Notes: generated from the sequence alone by a model not told the origin. A DNA stretch of 64,000 nt from Paracentrotus lividus (GCA_940671915.1 CALNVZ010002100.1:8770146-8834145), one strand, 5' to 3'. Positions 11,136-24,337 are shown, counted from the stretch's first letter. Made by a program: numbers and translations.

Positions 11136-13600
11136 GTTTTTAGGGTGATCAGTTGTGACCCATTTTTAGATTGACGTCCATGTTGCCAGTTACCTCAGTT
11201 GAAAATATCCTGCGGTCAATAAGTAACCCCTTTTCTGGGACATCGTTTAATTTGGAAAATGGATGTGGTTTATTTCCAAATAGAAATACTCTCTAAGATG
11301 CTAATACAATAAATATGGTTTAAAGTAGTGTCAAATATGACCTCGTCTTGTCATGTTTTATGCATCCATCGTTACACGATATGCACTGACCATCAGACAG
11401 TCTGTATATAATATACCCTTATGTATGTAACGAAGGATTGCTTCAGTAAAATGAATTATAATAATAACGATAATAGTAATTCTATGAGAAGCATTGAAAA
11501 TGTGATTTACTATTATCTATATATGCTATAAAAGTAGTATCGACTGTAGCGAAAATGAATGTCGAATGTCGAAAGGAATATTTTACTTTTTTATTGGGTT
11601 TGAAATTCTGATTACTTTGGTGGGAGGAAATTAAATATGATAAATATGGCACTTATCTTTTTGCGGCTCTGTGATTTCATTTTTGTCCACAAATATTTTT
11701 GGCTTGAATTGAAATGCGCGAGGCCTATTTATTAGAGGTTTATATGACTGGCAATATTGCGGTATATACTCTCTGTCAAAAGTATTTCCATGTTTTTTTG
11801 GTGTTTTTTTTTTGTTTGTTTTTTTTGGCTAGTATTTCATATGTTGTATTTCATTTATGGCAAGAGTATTGTTGATCAGGTTTGTGTATTCTGAAAGAGG
11901 AAACTTTTCCTTTTTTCATTCCTGAGAGCAGTAATGACCAGACGCGGTCATTTCTGGGGGGAAAAAAGGCCCAGACAAAGAACAAAGGCCCGATAGGCGG
12001 GGATTATCACTGAATAGTATCATGAAACAGGTTTCTTTAATACCTCTTTGTCAATAAAAATATCTTCTTGGATTGCAAAGACGGTTTAATGAAAGTTTAT
12101 TCCACCAAATTATCAGATTATAGCTAATTTGTTATAAGAAATATAGTTTACTGCAGGAACAGAGCAAGGATTTCGTAGGAGGAGGGGTGAGAGAGGCAAA
12201 ATTGCAATTTCAGATGTTTGCACCTCCCAAATATTTTTAGGTCACGCTGGCCAAACAAAAATGTACAGTTATTTTTTTTTTTTGCCCTTTTAATTTTTCT
12301 TCAATGATTAAAATGACAGCCGTAGGGGTGTCTTCCAACCTTGGACGGTTATTCATTCATATATATAATTTGCGGGGGAGAGACAGAGGCCCCCAAACCC
12401 GATTTTTAGGCACCTGTTTTTCTAAAAATTGGGTTCAGGTTGGGGCGGGCCCGCCAGCCCCCCCCCCCCCTGGCATCCGCATTCTTTTCTTAAAAGTTTT
12501 GCTGGATAATCCCGACCTCTGATTTTGATTATAAGTTATGCAATTGTGAATAAGAGCAAATAATGTGTCGAACAATCCATTCACTACAGATAATTCATTT
12601 ACAATTTTATTTTATAATTAAGATTCTATGACTATCGAATGGGAATTTATATCTCCCCAATAGAAAATAATGTTGATATTATAAGACACAATAATCTTCC
12701 CTCCTGTTTACAAAAACAAATTATTAAAGGTATCCGTAAGAAAAAACATAAATAATTAAAAAAAAAACGCGTTCAAATGTTATCTAAAGTCATATTCGTT
12801 ATCTCTTTAATTGCGTTTCGCCATACCACTTTTATTCGAAAACACTTGATTCAATTCTTATCGACCAGACGAAGTATTAGGGTGGTCAACACAATCAATA
12901 TTGTAATCCGCTTTGACCATCTGTCTATAATTCGCTATAATTTTTATTTTCTTTGAAATCGAAGTGGAATTCATAAGCATTTGGATTTCTTACAATCCCA
13001 GGCTACTTCTTCATTCGCTCTATTATTCACTTGAACTCATATAATGTCATAATAAACAAAACAATAATTAAATCTCGCGCTAGCCGATGGCAGTCTACTG
13101 CTTAATGAAATATATCTCTTGTTTTGAAAGGAAAAATACATATCTCTTTTCTTTATTTCAATAAATTGTTCTTGTATGCTTTTTACTATAGTATTATATT
13201 ATTGTAAACAGTTTTATTGTTCATGCAATTTATCATGTAAAATGTATTTACTTTCTCTTTTGTTTAAACGCAGACTCCAATCACACAAATGAATTTAGTC
13301 CATTCTGTAATGCAATCATGGAATAATACCAGGCGTGTTTATCTTCCATACCACCCGCATAAAATAAATAAATAAATAAAAAGGCCCATCAAAAGACCTC
13401 AAATAGAGAACATTACGGATTGGGGTAAGATAATCGAACAGTCCTCCAACAACATGTTGCCGACTTTTTAAAATTGTTTACTAAAATATTGCAAAACTGG
13501 CAGCCATTAGGCTGAATTACACTCGGTATACAAAAATAAAATAATTACAACATGGCATAAAACACAATATTTAGGCCTACTTTGTCTTCATGTATATATA
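11136..13600. other. Intergenic with a possible old repeat
   Basis: No gene seen. 11910-12525 has scattered similarity to 61970-62375: TTCATTCCTGAGA near one end and TTGCTGGATAATCCCGACCT near the other. It may be a second relic of that Tc1-like element. A (AAAT)n run lies at 13361-13380. Confidence 0.4.
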
Positions 13601-14189
13601 CCAAGTGAGTCAAAAAAAACTTTACACCTAGAAAAATGTCAATAAAAAGAAAACCAATTTATAAATTCCAAATTATTTTACATATTCTGAAAGAGTAACT
13701 CCTCCCGCATCTTCTGGTACCATTTTTGTGTAGTATGTCTTTACGCTTGGATGAACACGACGCATTGTTTGCGAACATGTCATTTTGAATTGTGCAAATG
13801 GAGTAAAATCAAAACAAACAAAAGCTAGAAAAAAAAACTTCATCCTGATTAAAATAGCATAACTTTTGAACGAAAATGTCTTCCGCTTAAATACCTGGCA
13901 GGTTATTGTACACATATTGAACTAATTTTGTATGAAAATGAGATAAATCTGTGAAGTCAGGATGAGTGAGCACAACGTCAAAGACAAATAATCAACTTTC
14001 AAAAGTATTAGAGGCTTTTTAGTCTGTCAGTGGCAATTTGCTCTTTAATGTGTACTCATTCGTGCATTACTTCACGAGTCAATCTGATTTTCATACAAAA
14101 TGTAGTCAATCTGTGTAACAACACCCCTGCCAAGTTATTAAGCGGAAGACATTTTCGTTCAAAAGTTATGCTATTTTAATCAGAATGAA

Positions 14190-17100
14190 TTATTGATGAT
14201 TGGGTTCGAAGTTGTCTTCAGGTCACTTCTCACATAAATTCTGCGCTTACATTGTTCATTGTCCTCTCAGAATTTAGTAATGTATTGATATGTCGTAAAG
14301 TTTTGTTCGTTAAATATGTTAATGTTTTTGTTACACTTCTATTTTTCAATTTGACGGTGTCTCGTGACTTACCGGGCGAGTACTTGTTGAGGCAATTGTG
14401 GTATTAAATAATATATTTTTTTTGCATAATGATTAAAAAGATAAGAATAGAAGGAAAGATTGATTCCCTTCAGGTAGCTTTGTTCTTAGTCTGTCACGAT
14501 TTGCAGTTTATTTGATCTAAATGAGCATTCAATTATTGTGTTTTATATTTGGATGATCCTAGCAATTGATTTTATCTTCATTATTGTTTCATATACATAT
14601 ATATCTTTTTAACATATATGTATACTTATGTTAAGTACATGTAATCTTTTCGATTTTTGTTATTATACCAGGGAGTTAAGTGTTACTCGTTTTGACTGTT
14701 CTAAAGCCTGCGAGTTTCTTTAAATTGTTGAAGGTTTTTTCTCTTTTGTTTTTTATGTTACTGTGTATTTTTCTTGTTTTTTTCCTAATTTGTATTTTTG
14801 TATTACAATGTTATCCATTCAGACCGAATCTCTCCTAACGTTTTTGGAAACTTCCAATTTAGGTACTGCACATTATTGTAATATACGACTATTTTCTTAC
14901 GAAAGCCTTTTGTTCTCCACTTAAATGAAACGTTACATAATACTTGCGTTCAATTCTCTTCCGATGATCAATTCATGAGACTATAGCCAATTCCACAACT
15001 GAGTTACATCACTAATTCTCAATTCAAAGACTTATGTGTAATATATATATAAGATATCTTCTCCTTATTTAATTGAATATTAAGAAGTATTAAATAAACT
15101 TTCGGATGATTTACAAGTCTCCTAGATAATTCTTGCCAATGTCTTCCTCCATAATTGGCCTTACCCGAAACTGGTTATCACACAATCCAATCCACCATTT
15201 GCCCTAGATGGGCATGACTTCATTTTCAACAGTAGGAAGGAAAAGGCTGGAGGAGGTGTTGGTCTATCGTTTCAAAAATTATTCTTACAATGTTTGTAAT
15301 GATATTATATAATGAATGATATATTGGAATCTCCTTGTTATAGAAATCGTATTGCCAGGTCAGAAAATTTATAATTGGTGTAGTCTATCGACCCAAGTAG
15401 TAATACTTTAGAATTTGTATCTTCCTCAATAATATTTTTGAATAATTTTGAAATGAATAATAAGAGTGCTTTGTAATGGGCGATTTAATATTGATTTGTT
15501 GAAATATGATACTGATAATTTATGTCATGAATTTTTGAAACTTTTCTAATCCAATTCTTTTTTTCCCTCTTGTTTCTAAGACCCCACGTATAACCAATAC
15601 TTCTTAAACCTAATTGACAATATCTTTAGTAATGTCATTCCACACTCTGATTCATACATTATACTTTCTGATATATCTGATCATTATCCCATTTTTACCC
15701 AGTTTACTCTCTCAAATTCAATAAAAGGTAGACGGCCTCGCCATAAGACGCCGGGTTTCCCCAGAAAGTATAGCAAGACTGGGTGCCAGTTTAGAACACG
15801 CAGATTGGTCAAATGTCTATAACACTGATGATGTAAATACTTCGTATATAATTTTTTAGATGTTCTAAATAAAGAAATTGATGCATGTATTCCCTTGCAA
15901 AAAGATAAAGTAAATAATTAAAATTACCCTAGACTTCTTGATTTCCAATCGATTTAAGGTGCATTAATAAAAAAAATAGGTTTGTACTATAAGTATAAAT
16001 CAGATTTACAGATAGATCTAAAGTAAATATACTTCATACAAGAATGCTTTAATTTAGAATTTTGCGTTATGAAAAGAAGAATATTTTGTGAATCGTTTAG
16101 AGTTTTATAAACATGATATGCAGAAATACTTGGAAAATTCTTAAAGAAGCTATGAATTTAGTTCATAATAATAAAGTTATTAGAATAAAAGGGATAATGA
16201 AATAATTTGATGATTCTATAGAATTTCAGCTATTTTAATAATCATTTCTCTTTAATTGGAGAGACTTTAGCACAAAATATACCACAATCAAATAAATCTT
16301 TCAAGGATTTTTTACACCCCCCAAATGCAAATTCTATTTTCTTTGTTCCAACTCATAAAAACGAAATAATTGATATCGTTTCTCATTAAATAATAAAAAG
16401 TTCTGGCTTTGATAATAATTATAACGTATTGTTAAAGGGATAATACCTGTCATTGTAGATCCATTGGTCCATATTTTTAACTTATCTTTTTGAATGGAGA
16501 AGTACCAATGTTATGAAAATTGCAAAGGTCATTCCATTATTTAAAAAGGTGATATTCAAGATGTAAATAATTATCGCCCGATTTCTTTATTATCATCTCT
16601 TTCAAAAGTTTTAGAAAAACTCATAATAAAAGAACGTTAAACTTTTTGAAAGATCAAATATTTTATGTGATTTCAGTTTGGATTTAGAGATATCATAGTA
16701 CAAGTCATGCATTATTATCACTTGTTGAAAAGGTAGCTCATGCTCTTGACTCCTCTAGTCATATGGTTGGAATACTCCTGGACTTCTCCAAGGCCTTCGA
16801 CACGATTAACCACGATATTTTACTTCATAAACTCTCCAATTATGGTATACGTGGGAAGGCCTTGGGTGGTTCGAGTTACCTTTCTGATAGGAAACAGTTT
16901 GTATTATTGATGGTCACACTTCTGAATTCAAACATGTTAATTGTGGGGTTCCTCAAGGCAGTTTGCTAGGCCCGCTTTTGTTTATCATTTATATAAATGA
17001 TTTTTATAGATCATCTGATATAGCGTCTTTATACTATTTGCTGATGATACAAATTTATTCTTTTCTCATTCAAATCCAAATACACTTTGAAATTGTAAAT

Positions 17101-18481
17101 TCTGAATTACAAAAATTATTCAATGGATTCGAGCAAATAGACTGTTTTTTAAATTACAAAAGACAAAATATATTCTTTTTAGTAATTCAATCGATTCCTT
17201 GCCAACTGATTTTAGTTTTGACGATGCTTCTTTGGAAAAGGTTTCCCATTCTAAATTTCTAGTGTTATAATTGATAATAACTTTCATGGAAAGCTCATAT
17301 TGACAACATTGCGAACAAAATTTCGAGGAATATCGGTATACTTAATCGACTTAAAACTCAACTCCCATCTACAGCATTATTAACTTTATATTCTTCCTGA
17401 ATTACCTTATCTGAATTATGGTTTACTCGCTTGGGGTAACGCCTCATCAGACCAGTCTTGATAAAATATTATTGTTACAAAAGAGAGCAGTTAGAATTAT
17501 TTGTCAGGCAAACTTCCTCGCCACATACTAATCCATTATTCTTTGAGAAAAAATATTTTGAAAGTAAAGATTTGTATTGGCTTCAGCTAGGTCAATTCAT
17601 GTATAAATATAATAATGACTTACTGCCTAATACTTTAAGAATTTGTTTTCCAAAAATCACTCTTTTCATCAACATTCAACCAGACAATCAGAAGAATATC
17701 ATTTGCCTTTACTTCGAACATCCTTTGCTAAAAACACTTTTATCTATGATGGTCCAAAATTGTGGAATTCATTTACCGATTCTTTGAAAAATGCCCCTTC
17801 CTTAAATACATTTAAAAAAAGACTTAAAACATTTTTGTTCAATAAATATAAACATGACATAGGACATCTTTGATTTGGTCATTCTGGAAGAGAATATGCG
17901 TATACTTTTTCTATACTTTTTTCTATATTTTTCAATTTAACAATAAATGGTCTTATATGCAGATATTCAATTTCAGGTCTTATGTTTATCTACTCAAAAT
18001 AGATTGGTTTTGTTTTACCCACGTCTGTGTTGTATTTTCGTTTGCTCCTTTGTTTGTTTATTTGTTTTCTTTTTCTTTTGTTTCTTACTGTTCTTCGCAG
18101 GCCTATAGCAGTCCTTATTTTTCTACTTGTTTATATATATATTTAAAAAAAACAAAAAACCTACGAATTCAAGAAAATTGTGACTTTATTCAAAGCCGAT
18201 TTTTTAAATGTTCTTGTGTTATTTTGAGGGACCCATATTCTACAAGTACTCACTTTTTAATGGTCCCTCCATTTCCATAGGAAATATAAAAAACTAAAAA
18301 CAAAACAGAATTTTGTATCCTATCTAAATTATTTATAAAAAAAGTATTATATATGCAGTTATATAATTATTTTGTAAATTTTGTAATATTACATTATTAT
18401 ATTATTCGATGTTAACCTTGCACAATTCTATTTGTTCAAATGTAAATATGATTTCTGTGGAATGAAAAATAAAGTTGAATT
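14190..18481 (+). mobile_element. CR1/jockey-like non-LTR retrotransposon
   Basis: A 4.3-kb LINE inserted within the palindromic element. Its 3' end reads AATAAAGTTGAATTGAATGAA, a short-repeat tail typical of CR1/L2-like LINEs. The host sequence GAATGAA occurs on both sides (14183-14189 and 18482-18488), a 7-bp target duplication that fixes the boundaries. The length suggests a copy close to full, but the coding region carries many frameshifts, so this copy is dead. It transposed after the palindromic element was already in place. Confidence 0.85.
14870..17873 (+). pseudogene. LINE ORF2 remnant (endonuclease + RT)
   Basis: Read across frames, the domains are in the usual order. Endonuclease: RKEKAGGGVG (about 15235), VYRPSSN (15383), GDFNIDLL (15480, one base missing) and LIDNIFSN...SDHYPIF (15610-15700). 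Reverse transcriptase: NNYRPISLLSSLSKVLEKLI (16565), QFGFR (16675), DFSKAFDTINHDILLHKL (16780), GVPQGSLLGPLLFIIYINDF (16945) and FADDTNLF (17035, frameshifted). C-terminal region: LNYGLLAWGNAS to LWNSF and LNTFKKRLKTFLFNKY, stop near 17873. It would have reverse-transcribed its own RNA at nicked chromosomal DNA. Several one-base deletions and in-frame stops make it non-functional. The motifs fit the CR1/jockey group. Confidence 0.85.
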
Positions 18482-18733
18482 GAATGAAGTTGCCTTTCTC
18501 TAGCTTTTTTTGTTTTTGATTTTACTCCCATTCTGGGCACAAATTCAAAATTGACATGTTCGCAAACAATGCGTCGTGTTCATCCAAGCGTAAAGACATA
18601 CCACACAAAAATGGTACCAGAAGATGCGGGAGGAGTTACTCTTTTAAAATACGTAAAATAATTCGGGGTTTATAAATTGATTTTCATTTTATTGACATTT
18701 TTCTAAGTGTAAAGTTTTTTTTGACTCACTCGG

Positions 18734-19103
18734 TATATATATATATATATATATTTTTTTTTTTCTATTTTACTTCTACAAAGTGTGTTAAATAAGGTTC
18801 AAGATATAGCTACATAAAAGAACATACAATTAGTTTATAGATAGCCCCGATGCACTCTATTATCATTGTATTTATTTAAGTAATAGTGTTTACTAAAATC
18901 GATGTCGCTATTCAATTAATTTCAGGTTATATCAACTATTACTAATACACATAATAAGAAGGATGAATCTTGCAAAAAGAAATGTTTACAAACAAATTTC
19001 AAAATCCCGTCCCCTGGGTTTTTTGCCTTCTTCAAACGTTGCACAAAAAAAGGTAAATAAATAAATAAATACTTTATTCATAACTATGCAGATGTACCTT
19101 AGT
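18734..19103. other. Short intergenic gap with (TA)n
   Basis: Begins with a TA run (18734-18753) and a T-run. An (AAAT)n run sits at about 19052-19068. No gene seen. Confidence 0.6.
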
Positions 19104-19345
19104 TTATTGCCTCGCCTGAACGAAGTTCGTCAGAGACCTAGTGATCACTTTTCCTGTTGGTCTGTTACTTACGTTTTTAGTTTTTTGTGTAACTTGCTCT
19201 CATTTCTTTATTTCTGCATCATTTCAGTTCACACTTGGTACAAATGATACTTGGGTAATACCAAATATGTGTTGATAAGGATGATGGGGTCAAAGGTCAT
19301 CTAGGGATCAAATGATATGAGGCCATCTGTTACAAAAATGTTATT
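19104..19345. repeat. Dispersed repeat, copy B
   Basis: Shares TTTCTTTATTTCTGCATC, GGTACAAATGATACTTGGGT and GGGGTCAAAGGTCATCTAGG with the copies at 10741 and 26384. It starts near GCCTCGCCTGAACGAAGTTC. It lies directly upstream of the truncated 5' end of the second LINE. Confidence 0.7.
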
Positions 19346-19501
19346 TTGTTACAAAAATGTTAAAGTTTTTGTTTAACGAATCTCCCAGACCTATTTAATG
19401 AACCTGTAGTTCATTCACCAATTGCGTCTAGTGACCATCGTGTTGTCGTAGTCCGTCCCCATGACGCAATTCAGTCTGAGAAGGCCACCAATTTGAAACT
19501 T

Positions 19502-19693
19502 AGACCTTTTCGAGATTCATCTATTCGCATGTTTGGACAGTGGGTCACTGAATTTGACTGGGATGAGCTCAGCGATGCTGATGATGTTGATGAAATTAGA
19601 CCTTTTCGAGATTCATCTATTCGCATGTTTGGACAGTGGGTCACTGAATTTGACTGGGATGAGCTCAGCGATGCTGATGATGTTGATGAAATG
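19502..19693 (+). repeat. Exact 96-bp in-frame tandem duplication
   Basis: 19502-19597 and 19598-19693 are identical except for the last base. Each encodes RPFRDSSIRMFGQWVTEFDW followed by DELSDADDVDE, so the LINE reading frame gained 32 codons without a shift. Such identity in an otherwise decayed element means either a very recent duplication or an assembly artefact. Confidence 0.95.
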
Positions 19694-21009
19694 GTGGAGA
19701 TTCTCCACAGTACACTCGTGTTGCAGTATAAACGTTGTTTTCCAGAGATATCGATAAGGAGGAGAGCTAGAGACAAACCATGGTTCACCAGCAGCATCCA
19801 TAACCTGATCGAACAGCGGGAAATTGCACACAGGAGTGGAGAGTTGGATCGCTATCACCTGCTCCGAAACAGTGTCCAACGAGCCATTATTCGAGCTAAA
19901 GCAAAGTATTTCCAGAGAAAGGTGGAACATCTCAAGAGCTCAGAGCCAGGAAAATGGCATAGACAAATAAGATCCTTGACAGGAATGAAGAAGAAATCCT
20001 TCTTTCAGCATTGAACATGCGGATAAGTCCAACCGGGAGATAGCAGATGATATAAATGTGTATTTTCCTCAATCTGCAATAGGCTACCACAACTTGATCT
20101 GGCGAACCTTTCCGCATATCTTCCAGCTCCTACATTTCCGACCCTTATATTCGTGAGAGTGAAGTATCAGGTCGTCTAAAACTCCTCAACTCTTCTAAGG
20201 CACCTCATCCCAACGACGTTTTTACTCGCATATTTAAGGAATTCGCGCCGGAAATTTCAAGGCCTCTTACCTTGATCTTCAACAAGTGCCTGAAGATTGG
20301 TTATTTTCCGCAGAAGTGGAAGTGTGCATCATTCTGTTACCGCGATTCCGAAGTCTACACGTGTTACATGTTATGACCAACTTCGACCTATATCTGTAAC
20401 GTCTGTACTTGCGAGAGTTTTTGAGAGCTTCCTTTCCAACTGGCTAATGGATGACCTGAAACCCCATATTGATCCTTTGCAGTTTGGAAATATAAAGGGC
20501 AGTTCTATCAATCACTATCTTATTTCCATGTTGGATGTCATCTATAAGAATCTTGAGCAACGTGGATGGTATGCTAACATCTGCACTATATACTTCACAA
20601 AGGCTTTTGATTTTGTGAACCATTCTAAGGTTATTGAGAAGTTGATACAGGTGGGAGTTGATTCTTCAATAATACCGACTTTTTGCAGTTTTCTGTCCGA
20701 CCGTCATCAGATGGTTCGACACCAGGGGAATGGTGTGCATTGAATGACGTCACACCAAAGCCAGAGAAATGTAAAGTCATGCAAGTCTCTCTCTTGAAGG
20801 ACCCTGCTCCCATGTTTGACATCACCATCGCAGATGCTCATCTTGAACGTGTTGAGTGTCTGACACTCCTTGGCGTAGTGATTCATTCAGATCTAAAATG
20901 GGACAATCAGGTCAAACATAATGATCTCACGGGCTGCGCGGAGACTCTACATTCTGTGTGTTCTCAAGAAATCTGGAGTCAAAGAGAGTGAATTTTTGAA
21001 AATGACGAA

Positions 21010-22457
21010 GTTTTCTTTTCGTGTGGGTATTTTTTTTTAAGAAGAAGGGGGAAAAATACTTCTAGCCCTAATCAAGCTAAGATGAGGATGATGTAGAATT
21101 ATGCTCATATAGATGCTTTCCTCGAACAATGCGAGCGCGAAGCGCGAGCCGAAAATTTTTGACATTTTTTCTGAAAACAGTGCGTTTTTAAGCGTTTTTT
21201 TTTTATGCTATGCTTATAAAGAAGATACTTGTGTAATTAAACAATGCGAGCGCGAAGCGCGAGCCGATTTTGTTTAATATATCAACCTGAAAACAAAGCA
21301 TTCTAAGCGTTTTTTTTTTTTGGTGCTATGCTAATGAAATAGATACTTATCTCATTAAACAATGCGAGCGCGAGTCCATTTAAAAAAAAATATATATCAC
21401 CCTAAAAACGGAGCACTTTTTAGTCAAGAAAATACTTTCAATAAACAATGCGAGCGCGAAGCGCAAGCCGAAAATTTTTGACATTTTTTTTTCCTGAAAA
21501 CAGTGCATTTTTGAGCGTTTTTTTAATGCTATGCTCATAAAGAAGATACTTGTTTGATTAAACAATGCAAGCGCGAAGCGCTAGCCGATTTTTTTTATAT
21601 ATCAACCTGAAAACAAAGCATTCTAAGCGGTTTTTTTTTGTGCTATGCTAATGAAATAGATACTTATCTCATTAAATAATGCGAGCGCGAAGCGCGAGCT
21701 CATTTTTTTTTTAATATATCGCCCTTAAAAACGGAGCACTTTTTAGTCAAGAAAATACTTTCAATAAACAACGCGAGCACGAAGCGCGAGCCGAAAATTT
21801 GTGACATTTTTTTTTTCTGAAAAATTTTTAAGCGTTATTTGATGCTATGCTCATAACGAAGATAATTATACTTGTTTAACTGAACAATGCCAGCGCGAAG
21901 CGTGAGCCGATTTTTTTTTTTATATATCACCCTAAAAATGGAGCACTTTTTAGTCAAGAATATACTTTCATTAAAAAAATTTTTGACATCTTTTTTTTTC
22001 TGAAAACAGTGCATTTTTAAGCGTTTTTTAATGCTATGCTCATAAAGAAGATACTTGTTTAATTAAACAATGCGAGCGCGAAGCGCGAGCCGATTTTTTT
22101 ATATATATTAACCTAAAAACAAAGCATTCTAAGCGGTTTTTTTTTGGGGGGGGGTGCTATGCTAATGAAATAGATACTTATCTCATTAAACAATGCGAGC
22201 GCGAAGCGTGAGCCCGTTTTTATTTTTTTATATATATCACCCTAAAAACGGAACACTTTTTAGTCAAGAAAATACTTTCAATAAACAATGCGAGCGCGAA
22301 GTGCGAGCCGAAAATTTGTGACATTTTTTTTTCTGAAAACAGTGCAAAAATCTTGGGGTTAAACATTATTATAAAGGCGATGGCCGATATCTCTATGGCA
22401 CCAAAAATATTGGGGGGCTCAATGATATCTGAGCCCCCCCCCCCCCCCGGTTCCGAA
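21010..22457. mobile_element. Higher-order tandem block inserted in LINE
   Basis: About 11 copies of GCGAGCGCGAAGCGCGAGC or variants, with three kinds of following sequence. Type A has GAAAATTTTTGACATTTTTT and CAGTGC; type B has AACCTGAAAACAAAGCATTC; type C has CCCTAAAAACGGAGCACTTT. They recur mostly in A-B-C order (period about 320 bp) through 21126-22310. The right end, CCCCCCCCCCCGGTTCC then GAAGCCTATG, resembles a degenerate form of the CAGGSGCGKATCC-type termini of nearby elements. The left end is unclear. The block interrupts the LINE coding region. Confidence 0.75.
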
Positions 22458-22771
22458 GCCTATGCAATTGAACGGATCCAGAAGCGTGCTCTTTGTTTCA
22501 TAGTGTACCCGTCTAACCTCTAATAGACACAGCGGCTTACTCGATTTAATTTGCCTATGTTGAGTGAGCGCAGAAAGGATCTTCTCCATCGATTTGGACG
22601 CGGTATCCTGAAATCGAAACGTCATCGGGACGTGTTACCGGCCACTCGTCAAAGCATGTCTAATCGTAGCTCGGAACTTAAAAATGCCCATCAACTGCAG
22701 TTGCCAAAACCCAACGATACATGAACTCTTCCGTTCCCTCCTTAACCCGAATACTAAATTCCAGTATGTAG

Positions 22772-23330
22772 CTTCTAACTCGAATTCATGTTGTCATCCT
22801 TGCCATCAACACCTTTGCTTGTATTATATGTATTGCATTTTCTTAAAATATATGCCTTTAACCCCATTTTTCTTCTTAAATTTGTCTGCATATGTATATT
22901 GATTATTCCCAACTCAGCAATCTAAATCCATATTTTTTCCAATATTGATGACAATTTAACTCGGTGTTTCTATCTGTTAATGAAACTACTCCGTATTCAA
23001 AAAACCTCTCCAATTTTTACGGCTTTTAAGCATAATACAAAAATGCCACAACTTGATACTAAACTGAAGTTTTTAACACCTATGGATTTGATTTATTTTG
23101 TTTACAAATATTGTTGACTGTTTCGCATTCTCTTTGATTTAAATAACTTCAGGCCAATCTTAGATGCATTATCTTTATACTATCATTTATAGTTATTTAC
23201 TTACATTTATGAAATATGTGAATGATGATAATAATAGTAAGAGTGAAATAATAATAATGTATATGATAACAGTGCAGTGATTGATAATGCTAGTAATTAT
23301 GATAATAACCGTTATACCATCACCGTATTG

Positions 23331-23362
<32 letters not shown>

Positions 23363-23413
23363 CGTTTTATCCATGGCTGTAATTTTGTTCCAAATCTAAA
23401 TGCTTATTCGTTA
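22772..23413. other. LINE 3' UTR and low-complexity DNA
   Basis: The first part is probably the LINE 3' untranslated region. It passes into AT-rich sequence with ATAATAATR runs (23220-23300) and a 30-T tract at 23333-23362. No LINE tail could be fixed. Confidence 0.5.
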
Positions 23414-23865
23414 CACTGAAAAGATAACTTTGTCAATTGACAAATATAAATTTGTCATTAATGTGGTTTAATTTAACAAATTAATAAATTTGTCATGCCA
23501 AAGATTTGTCATTATAGATTTGTCATGCACCATAACATGACGAATTTTAATTTGACATGAAAAGTAGTCTAATTTGACAAACCTTTTTCAAAGTTTGTCA
23601 TTGCAACATTTTAATTCCTCATTCTCATTTATCAATTTGTTTTTTTCATTCATCAATTTGTACTGCATTTTGACGTTAATTTGTCATGTAACAGTCAGAA
23701 AACACACCTGTAATAAACAAACAATACAGATAGTTAATATTTTTGTCAGTTTTAATAGAACCTCGAAATTCCTGAGGAAACAAATTCAAAATACATCAAA
23801 TCCAGTCAACACTTGCCAGCAAGTAACATTTTATAAAATATTTACTAAAATTCAATGCAAATTCA

Positions 23866-24330
23866 AAATACTCTGCATTAAGGATGTTATCTCTCAGTCT
23901 GATTGATAATTCTTCCATCACAGTATGAGTGTCAAGCAGACTGCGAAGGAGATTTAGCTAAAACTCCTGAAAGACCAACAAACAATCTTATCCTGACAAA
24001 AAATTCTTTTCGATTCCCAGTAATAACCATTGCAAACAATATCAGTTACAAACCTAGCCTACATCAAATTCACTACAATTTAATATACTCTGCATTAAGG
24101 ACATAGAGAAGTTTTGGCTTATCTCCTTAGCAGCCTGATTGCGACTTCTGCCGTCACAGTATGATTTTCAAGCAGGCTGCAAAGGAGATCATGTAAACTA
24201 AAACTCCTATATATCCTTAAGAGCAACAAACAATCTTCATCCAACAACAAATTCTTTTTATTAATACTACTGTATAACAATTGCAACAAATTCAGTTACA
24301 AAGATTAGGGCCTACATTAATTTGACATAA
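23866..24330. repeat. Diverged tandem duplication, ~220-bp unit
   Basis: Two units each contain CTCTGCATTAAGGA, a TCACAGTATGA word, CAAGCAG(A/G)CTGC, AAACTCCT, CAACAAACAATCTT and CAGTTACAAA in the same order. The first is about 23866-24085 and the second 24086-24330. It is part of the left half of the CACTG element. Confidence 0.75.
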
Positions 24331-24337
24331 ACTGAAC

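Larger units (their letters stand above)
13601..18733. mobile_element. Long palindromic DNA element, split by a LINE
   Basis: The left arm starts CCAAGTGAGTCAAAAAAAAC and the right end carries its reverse complement (18500-18733) at about 90% identity over some 230 bp. Both ends abut TA-rich DNA, so a TA target duplication is possible. A further inner inverted pair occurs at 13846-13940 and 14070-14185 (shared ACGAAAATGTCTTCCGCTTA). Removing the LINE at 14190-18481 and one copy of GAATGAA makes the right arm continuous and leaves an 834-bp element that is nearly all palindrome. It is non-autonomous; the superfamily is not assigned. Confidence 0.8.
19377..22771 (+). pseudogene. Second LINE, 5'-truncated and broken
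   Basis: Begins inside the endonuclease (NLPDLFNEPVVHSPIASSDH). It continues through RDKPWFTSSIHNLIEQRE and RT fragments: LLNSSKAPHPNDVFTRIFKE (20180), VLARVFESFLSNWL (20411) and YFTKAFDFVNHSKVIEKLI (20590). After HQMVRHQGN the frame jumps straight to EWCALND...PKPEKCKVMQVS, so the palm segment with the catalytic GVPQG and F/YxDD motifs is deleted. The 3' part resumes after a 1.4-kb inserted repeat block with AIERIQKRA (22462) and LSERRKDLLHRFGRGILKSK, and ends TRILNSSM and TAG (22769-22771). The block separates two halves of the same C-terminal domain, so the insertion is secondary. Confidence 0.85.

Noticed and set aside
13673-13915. 80-residue minus-strand frame
   Set aside because: It lies entirely within the arm of the palindromic element, has no known motif, and is broken in the opposite arm.
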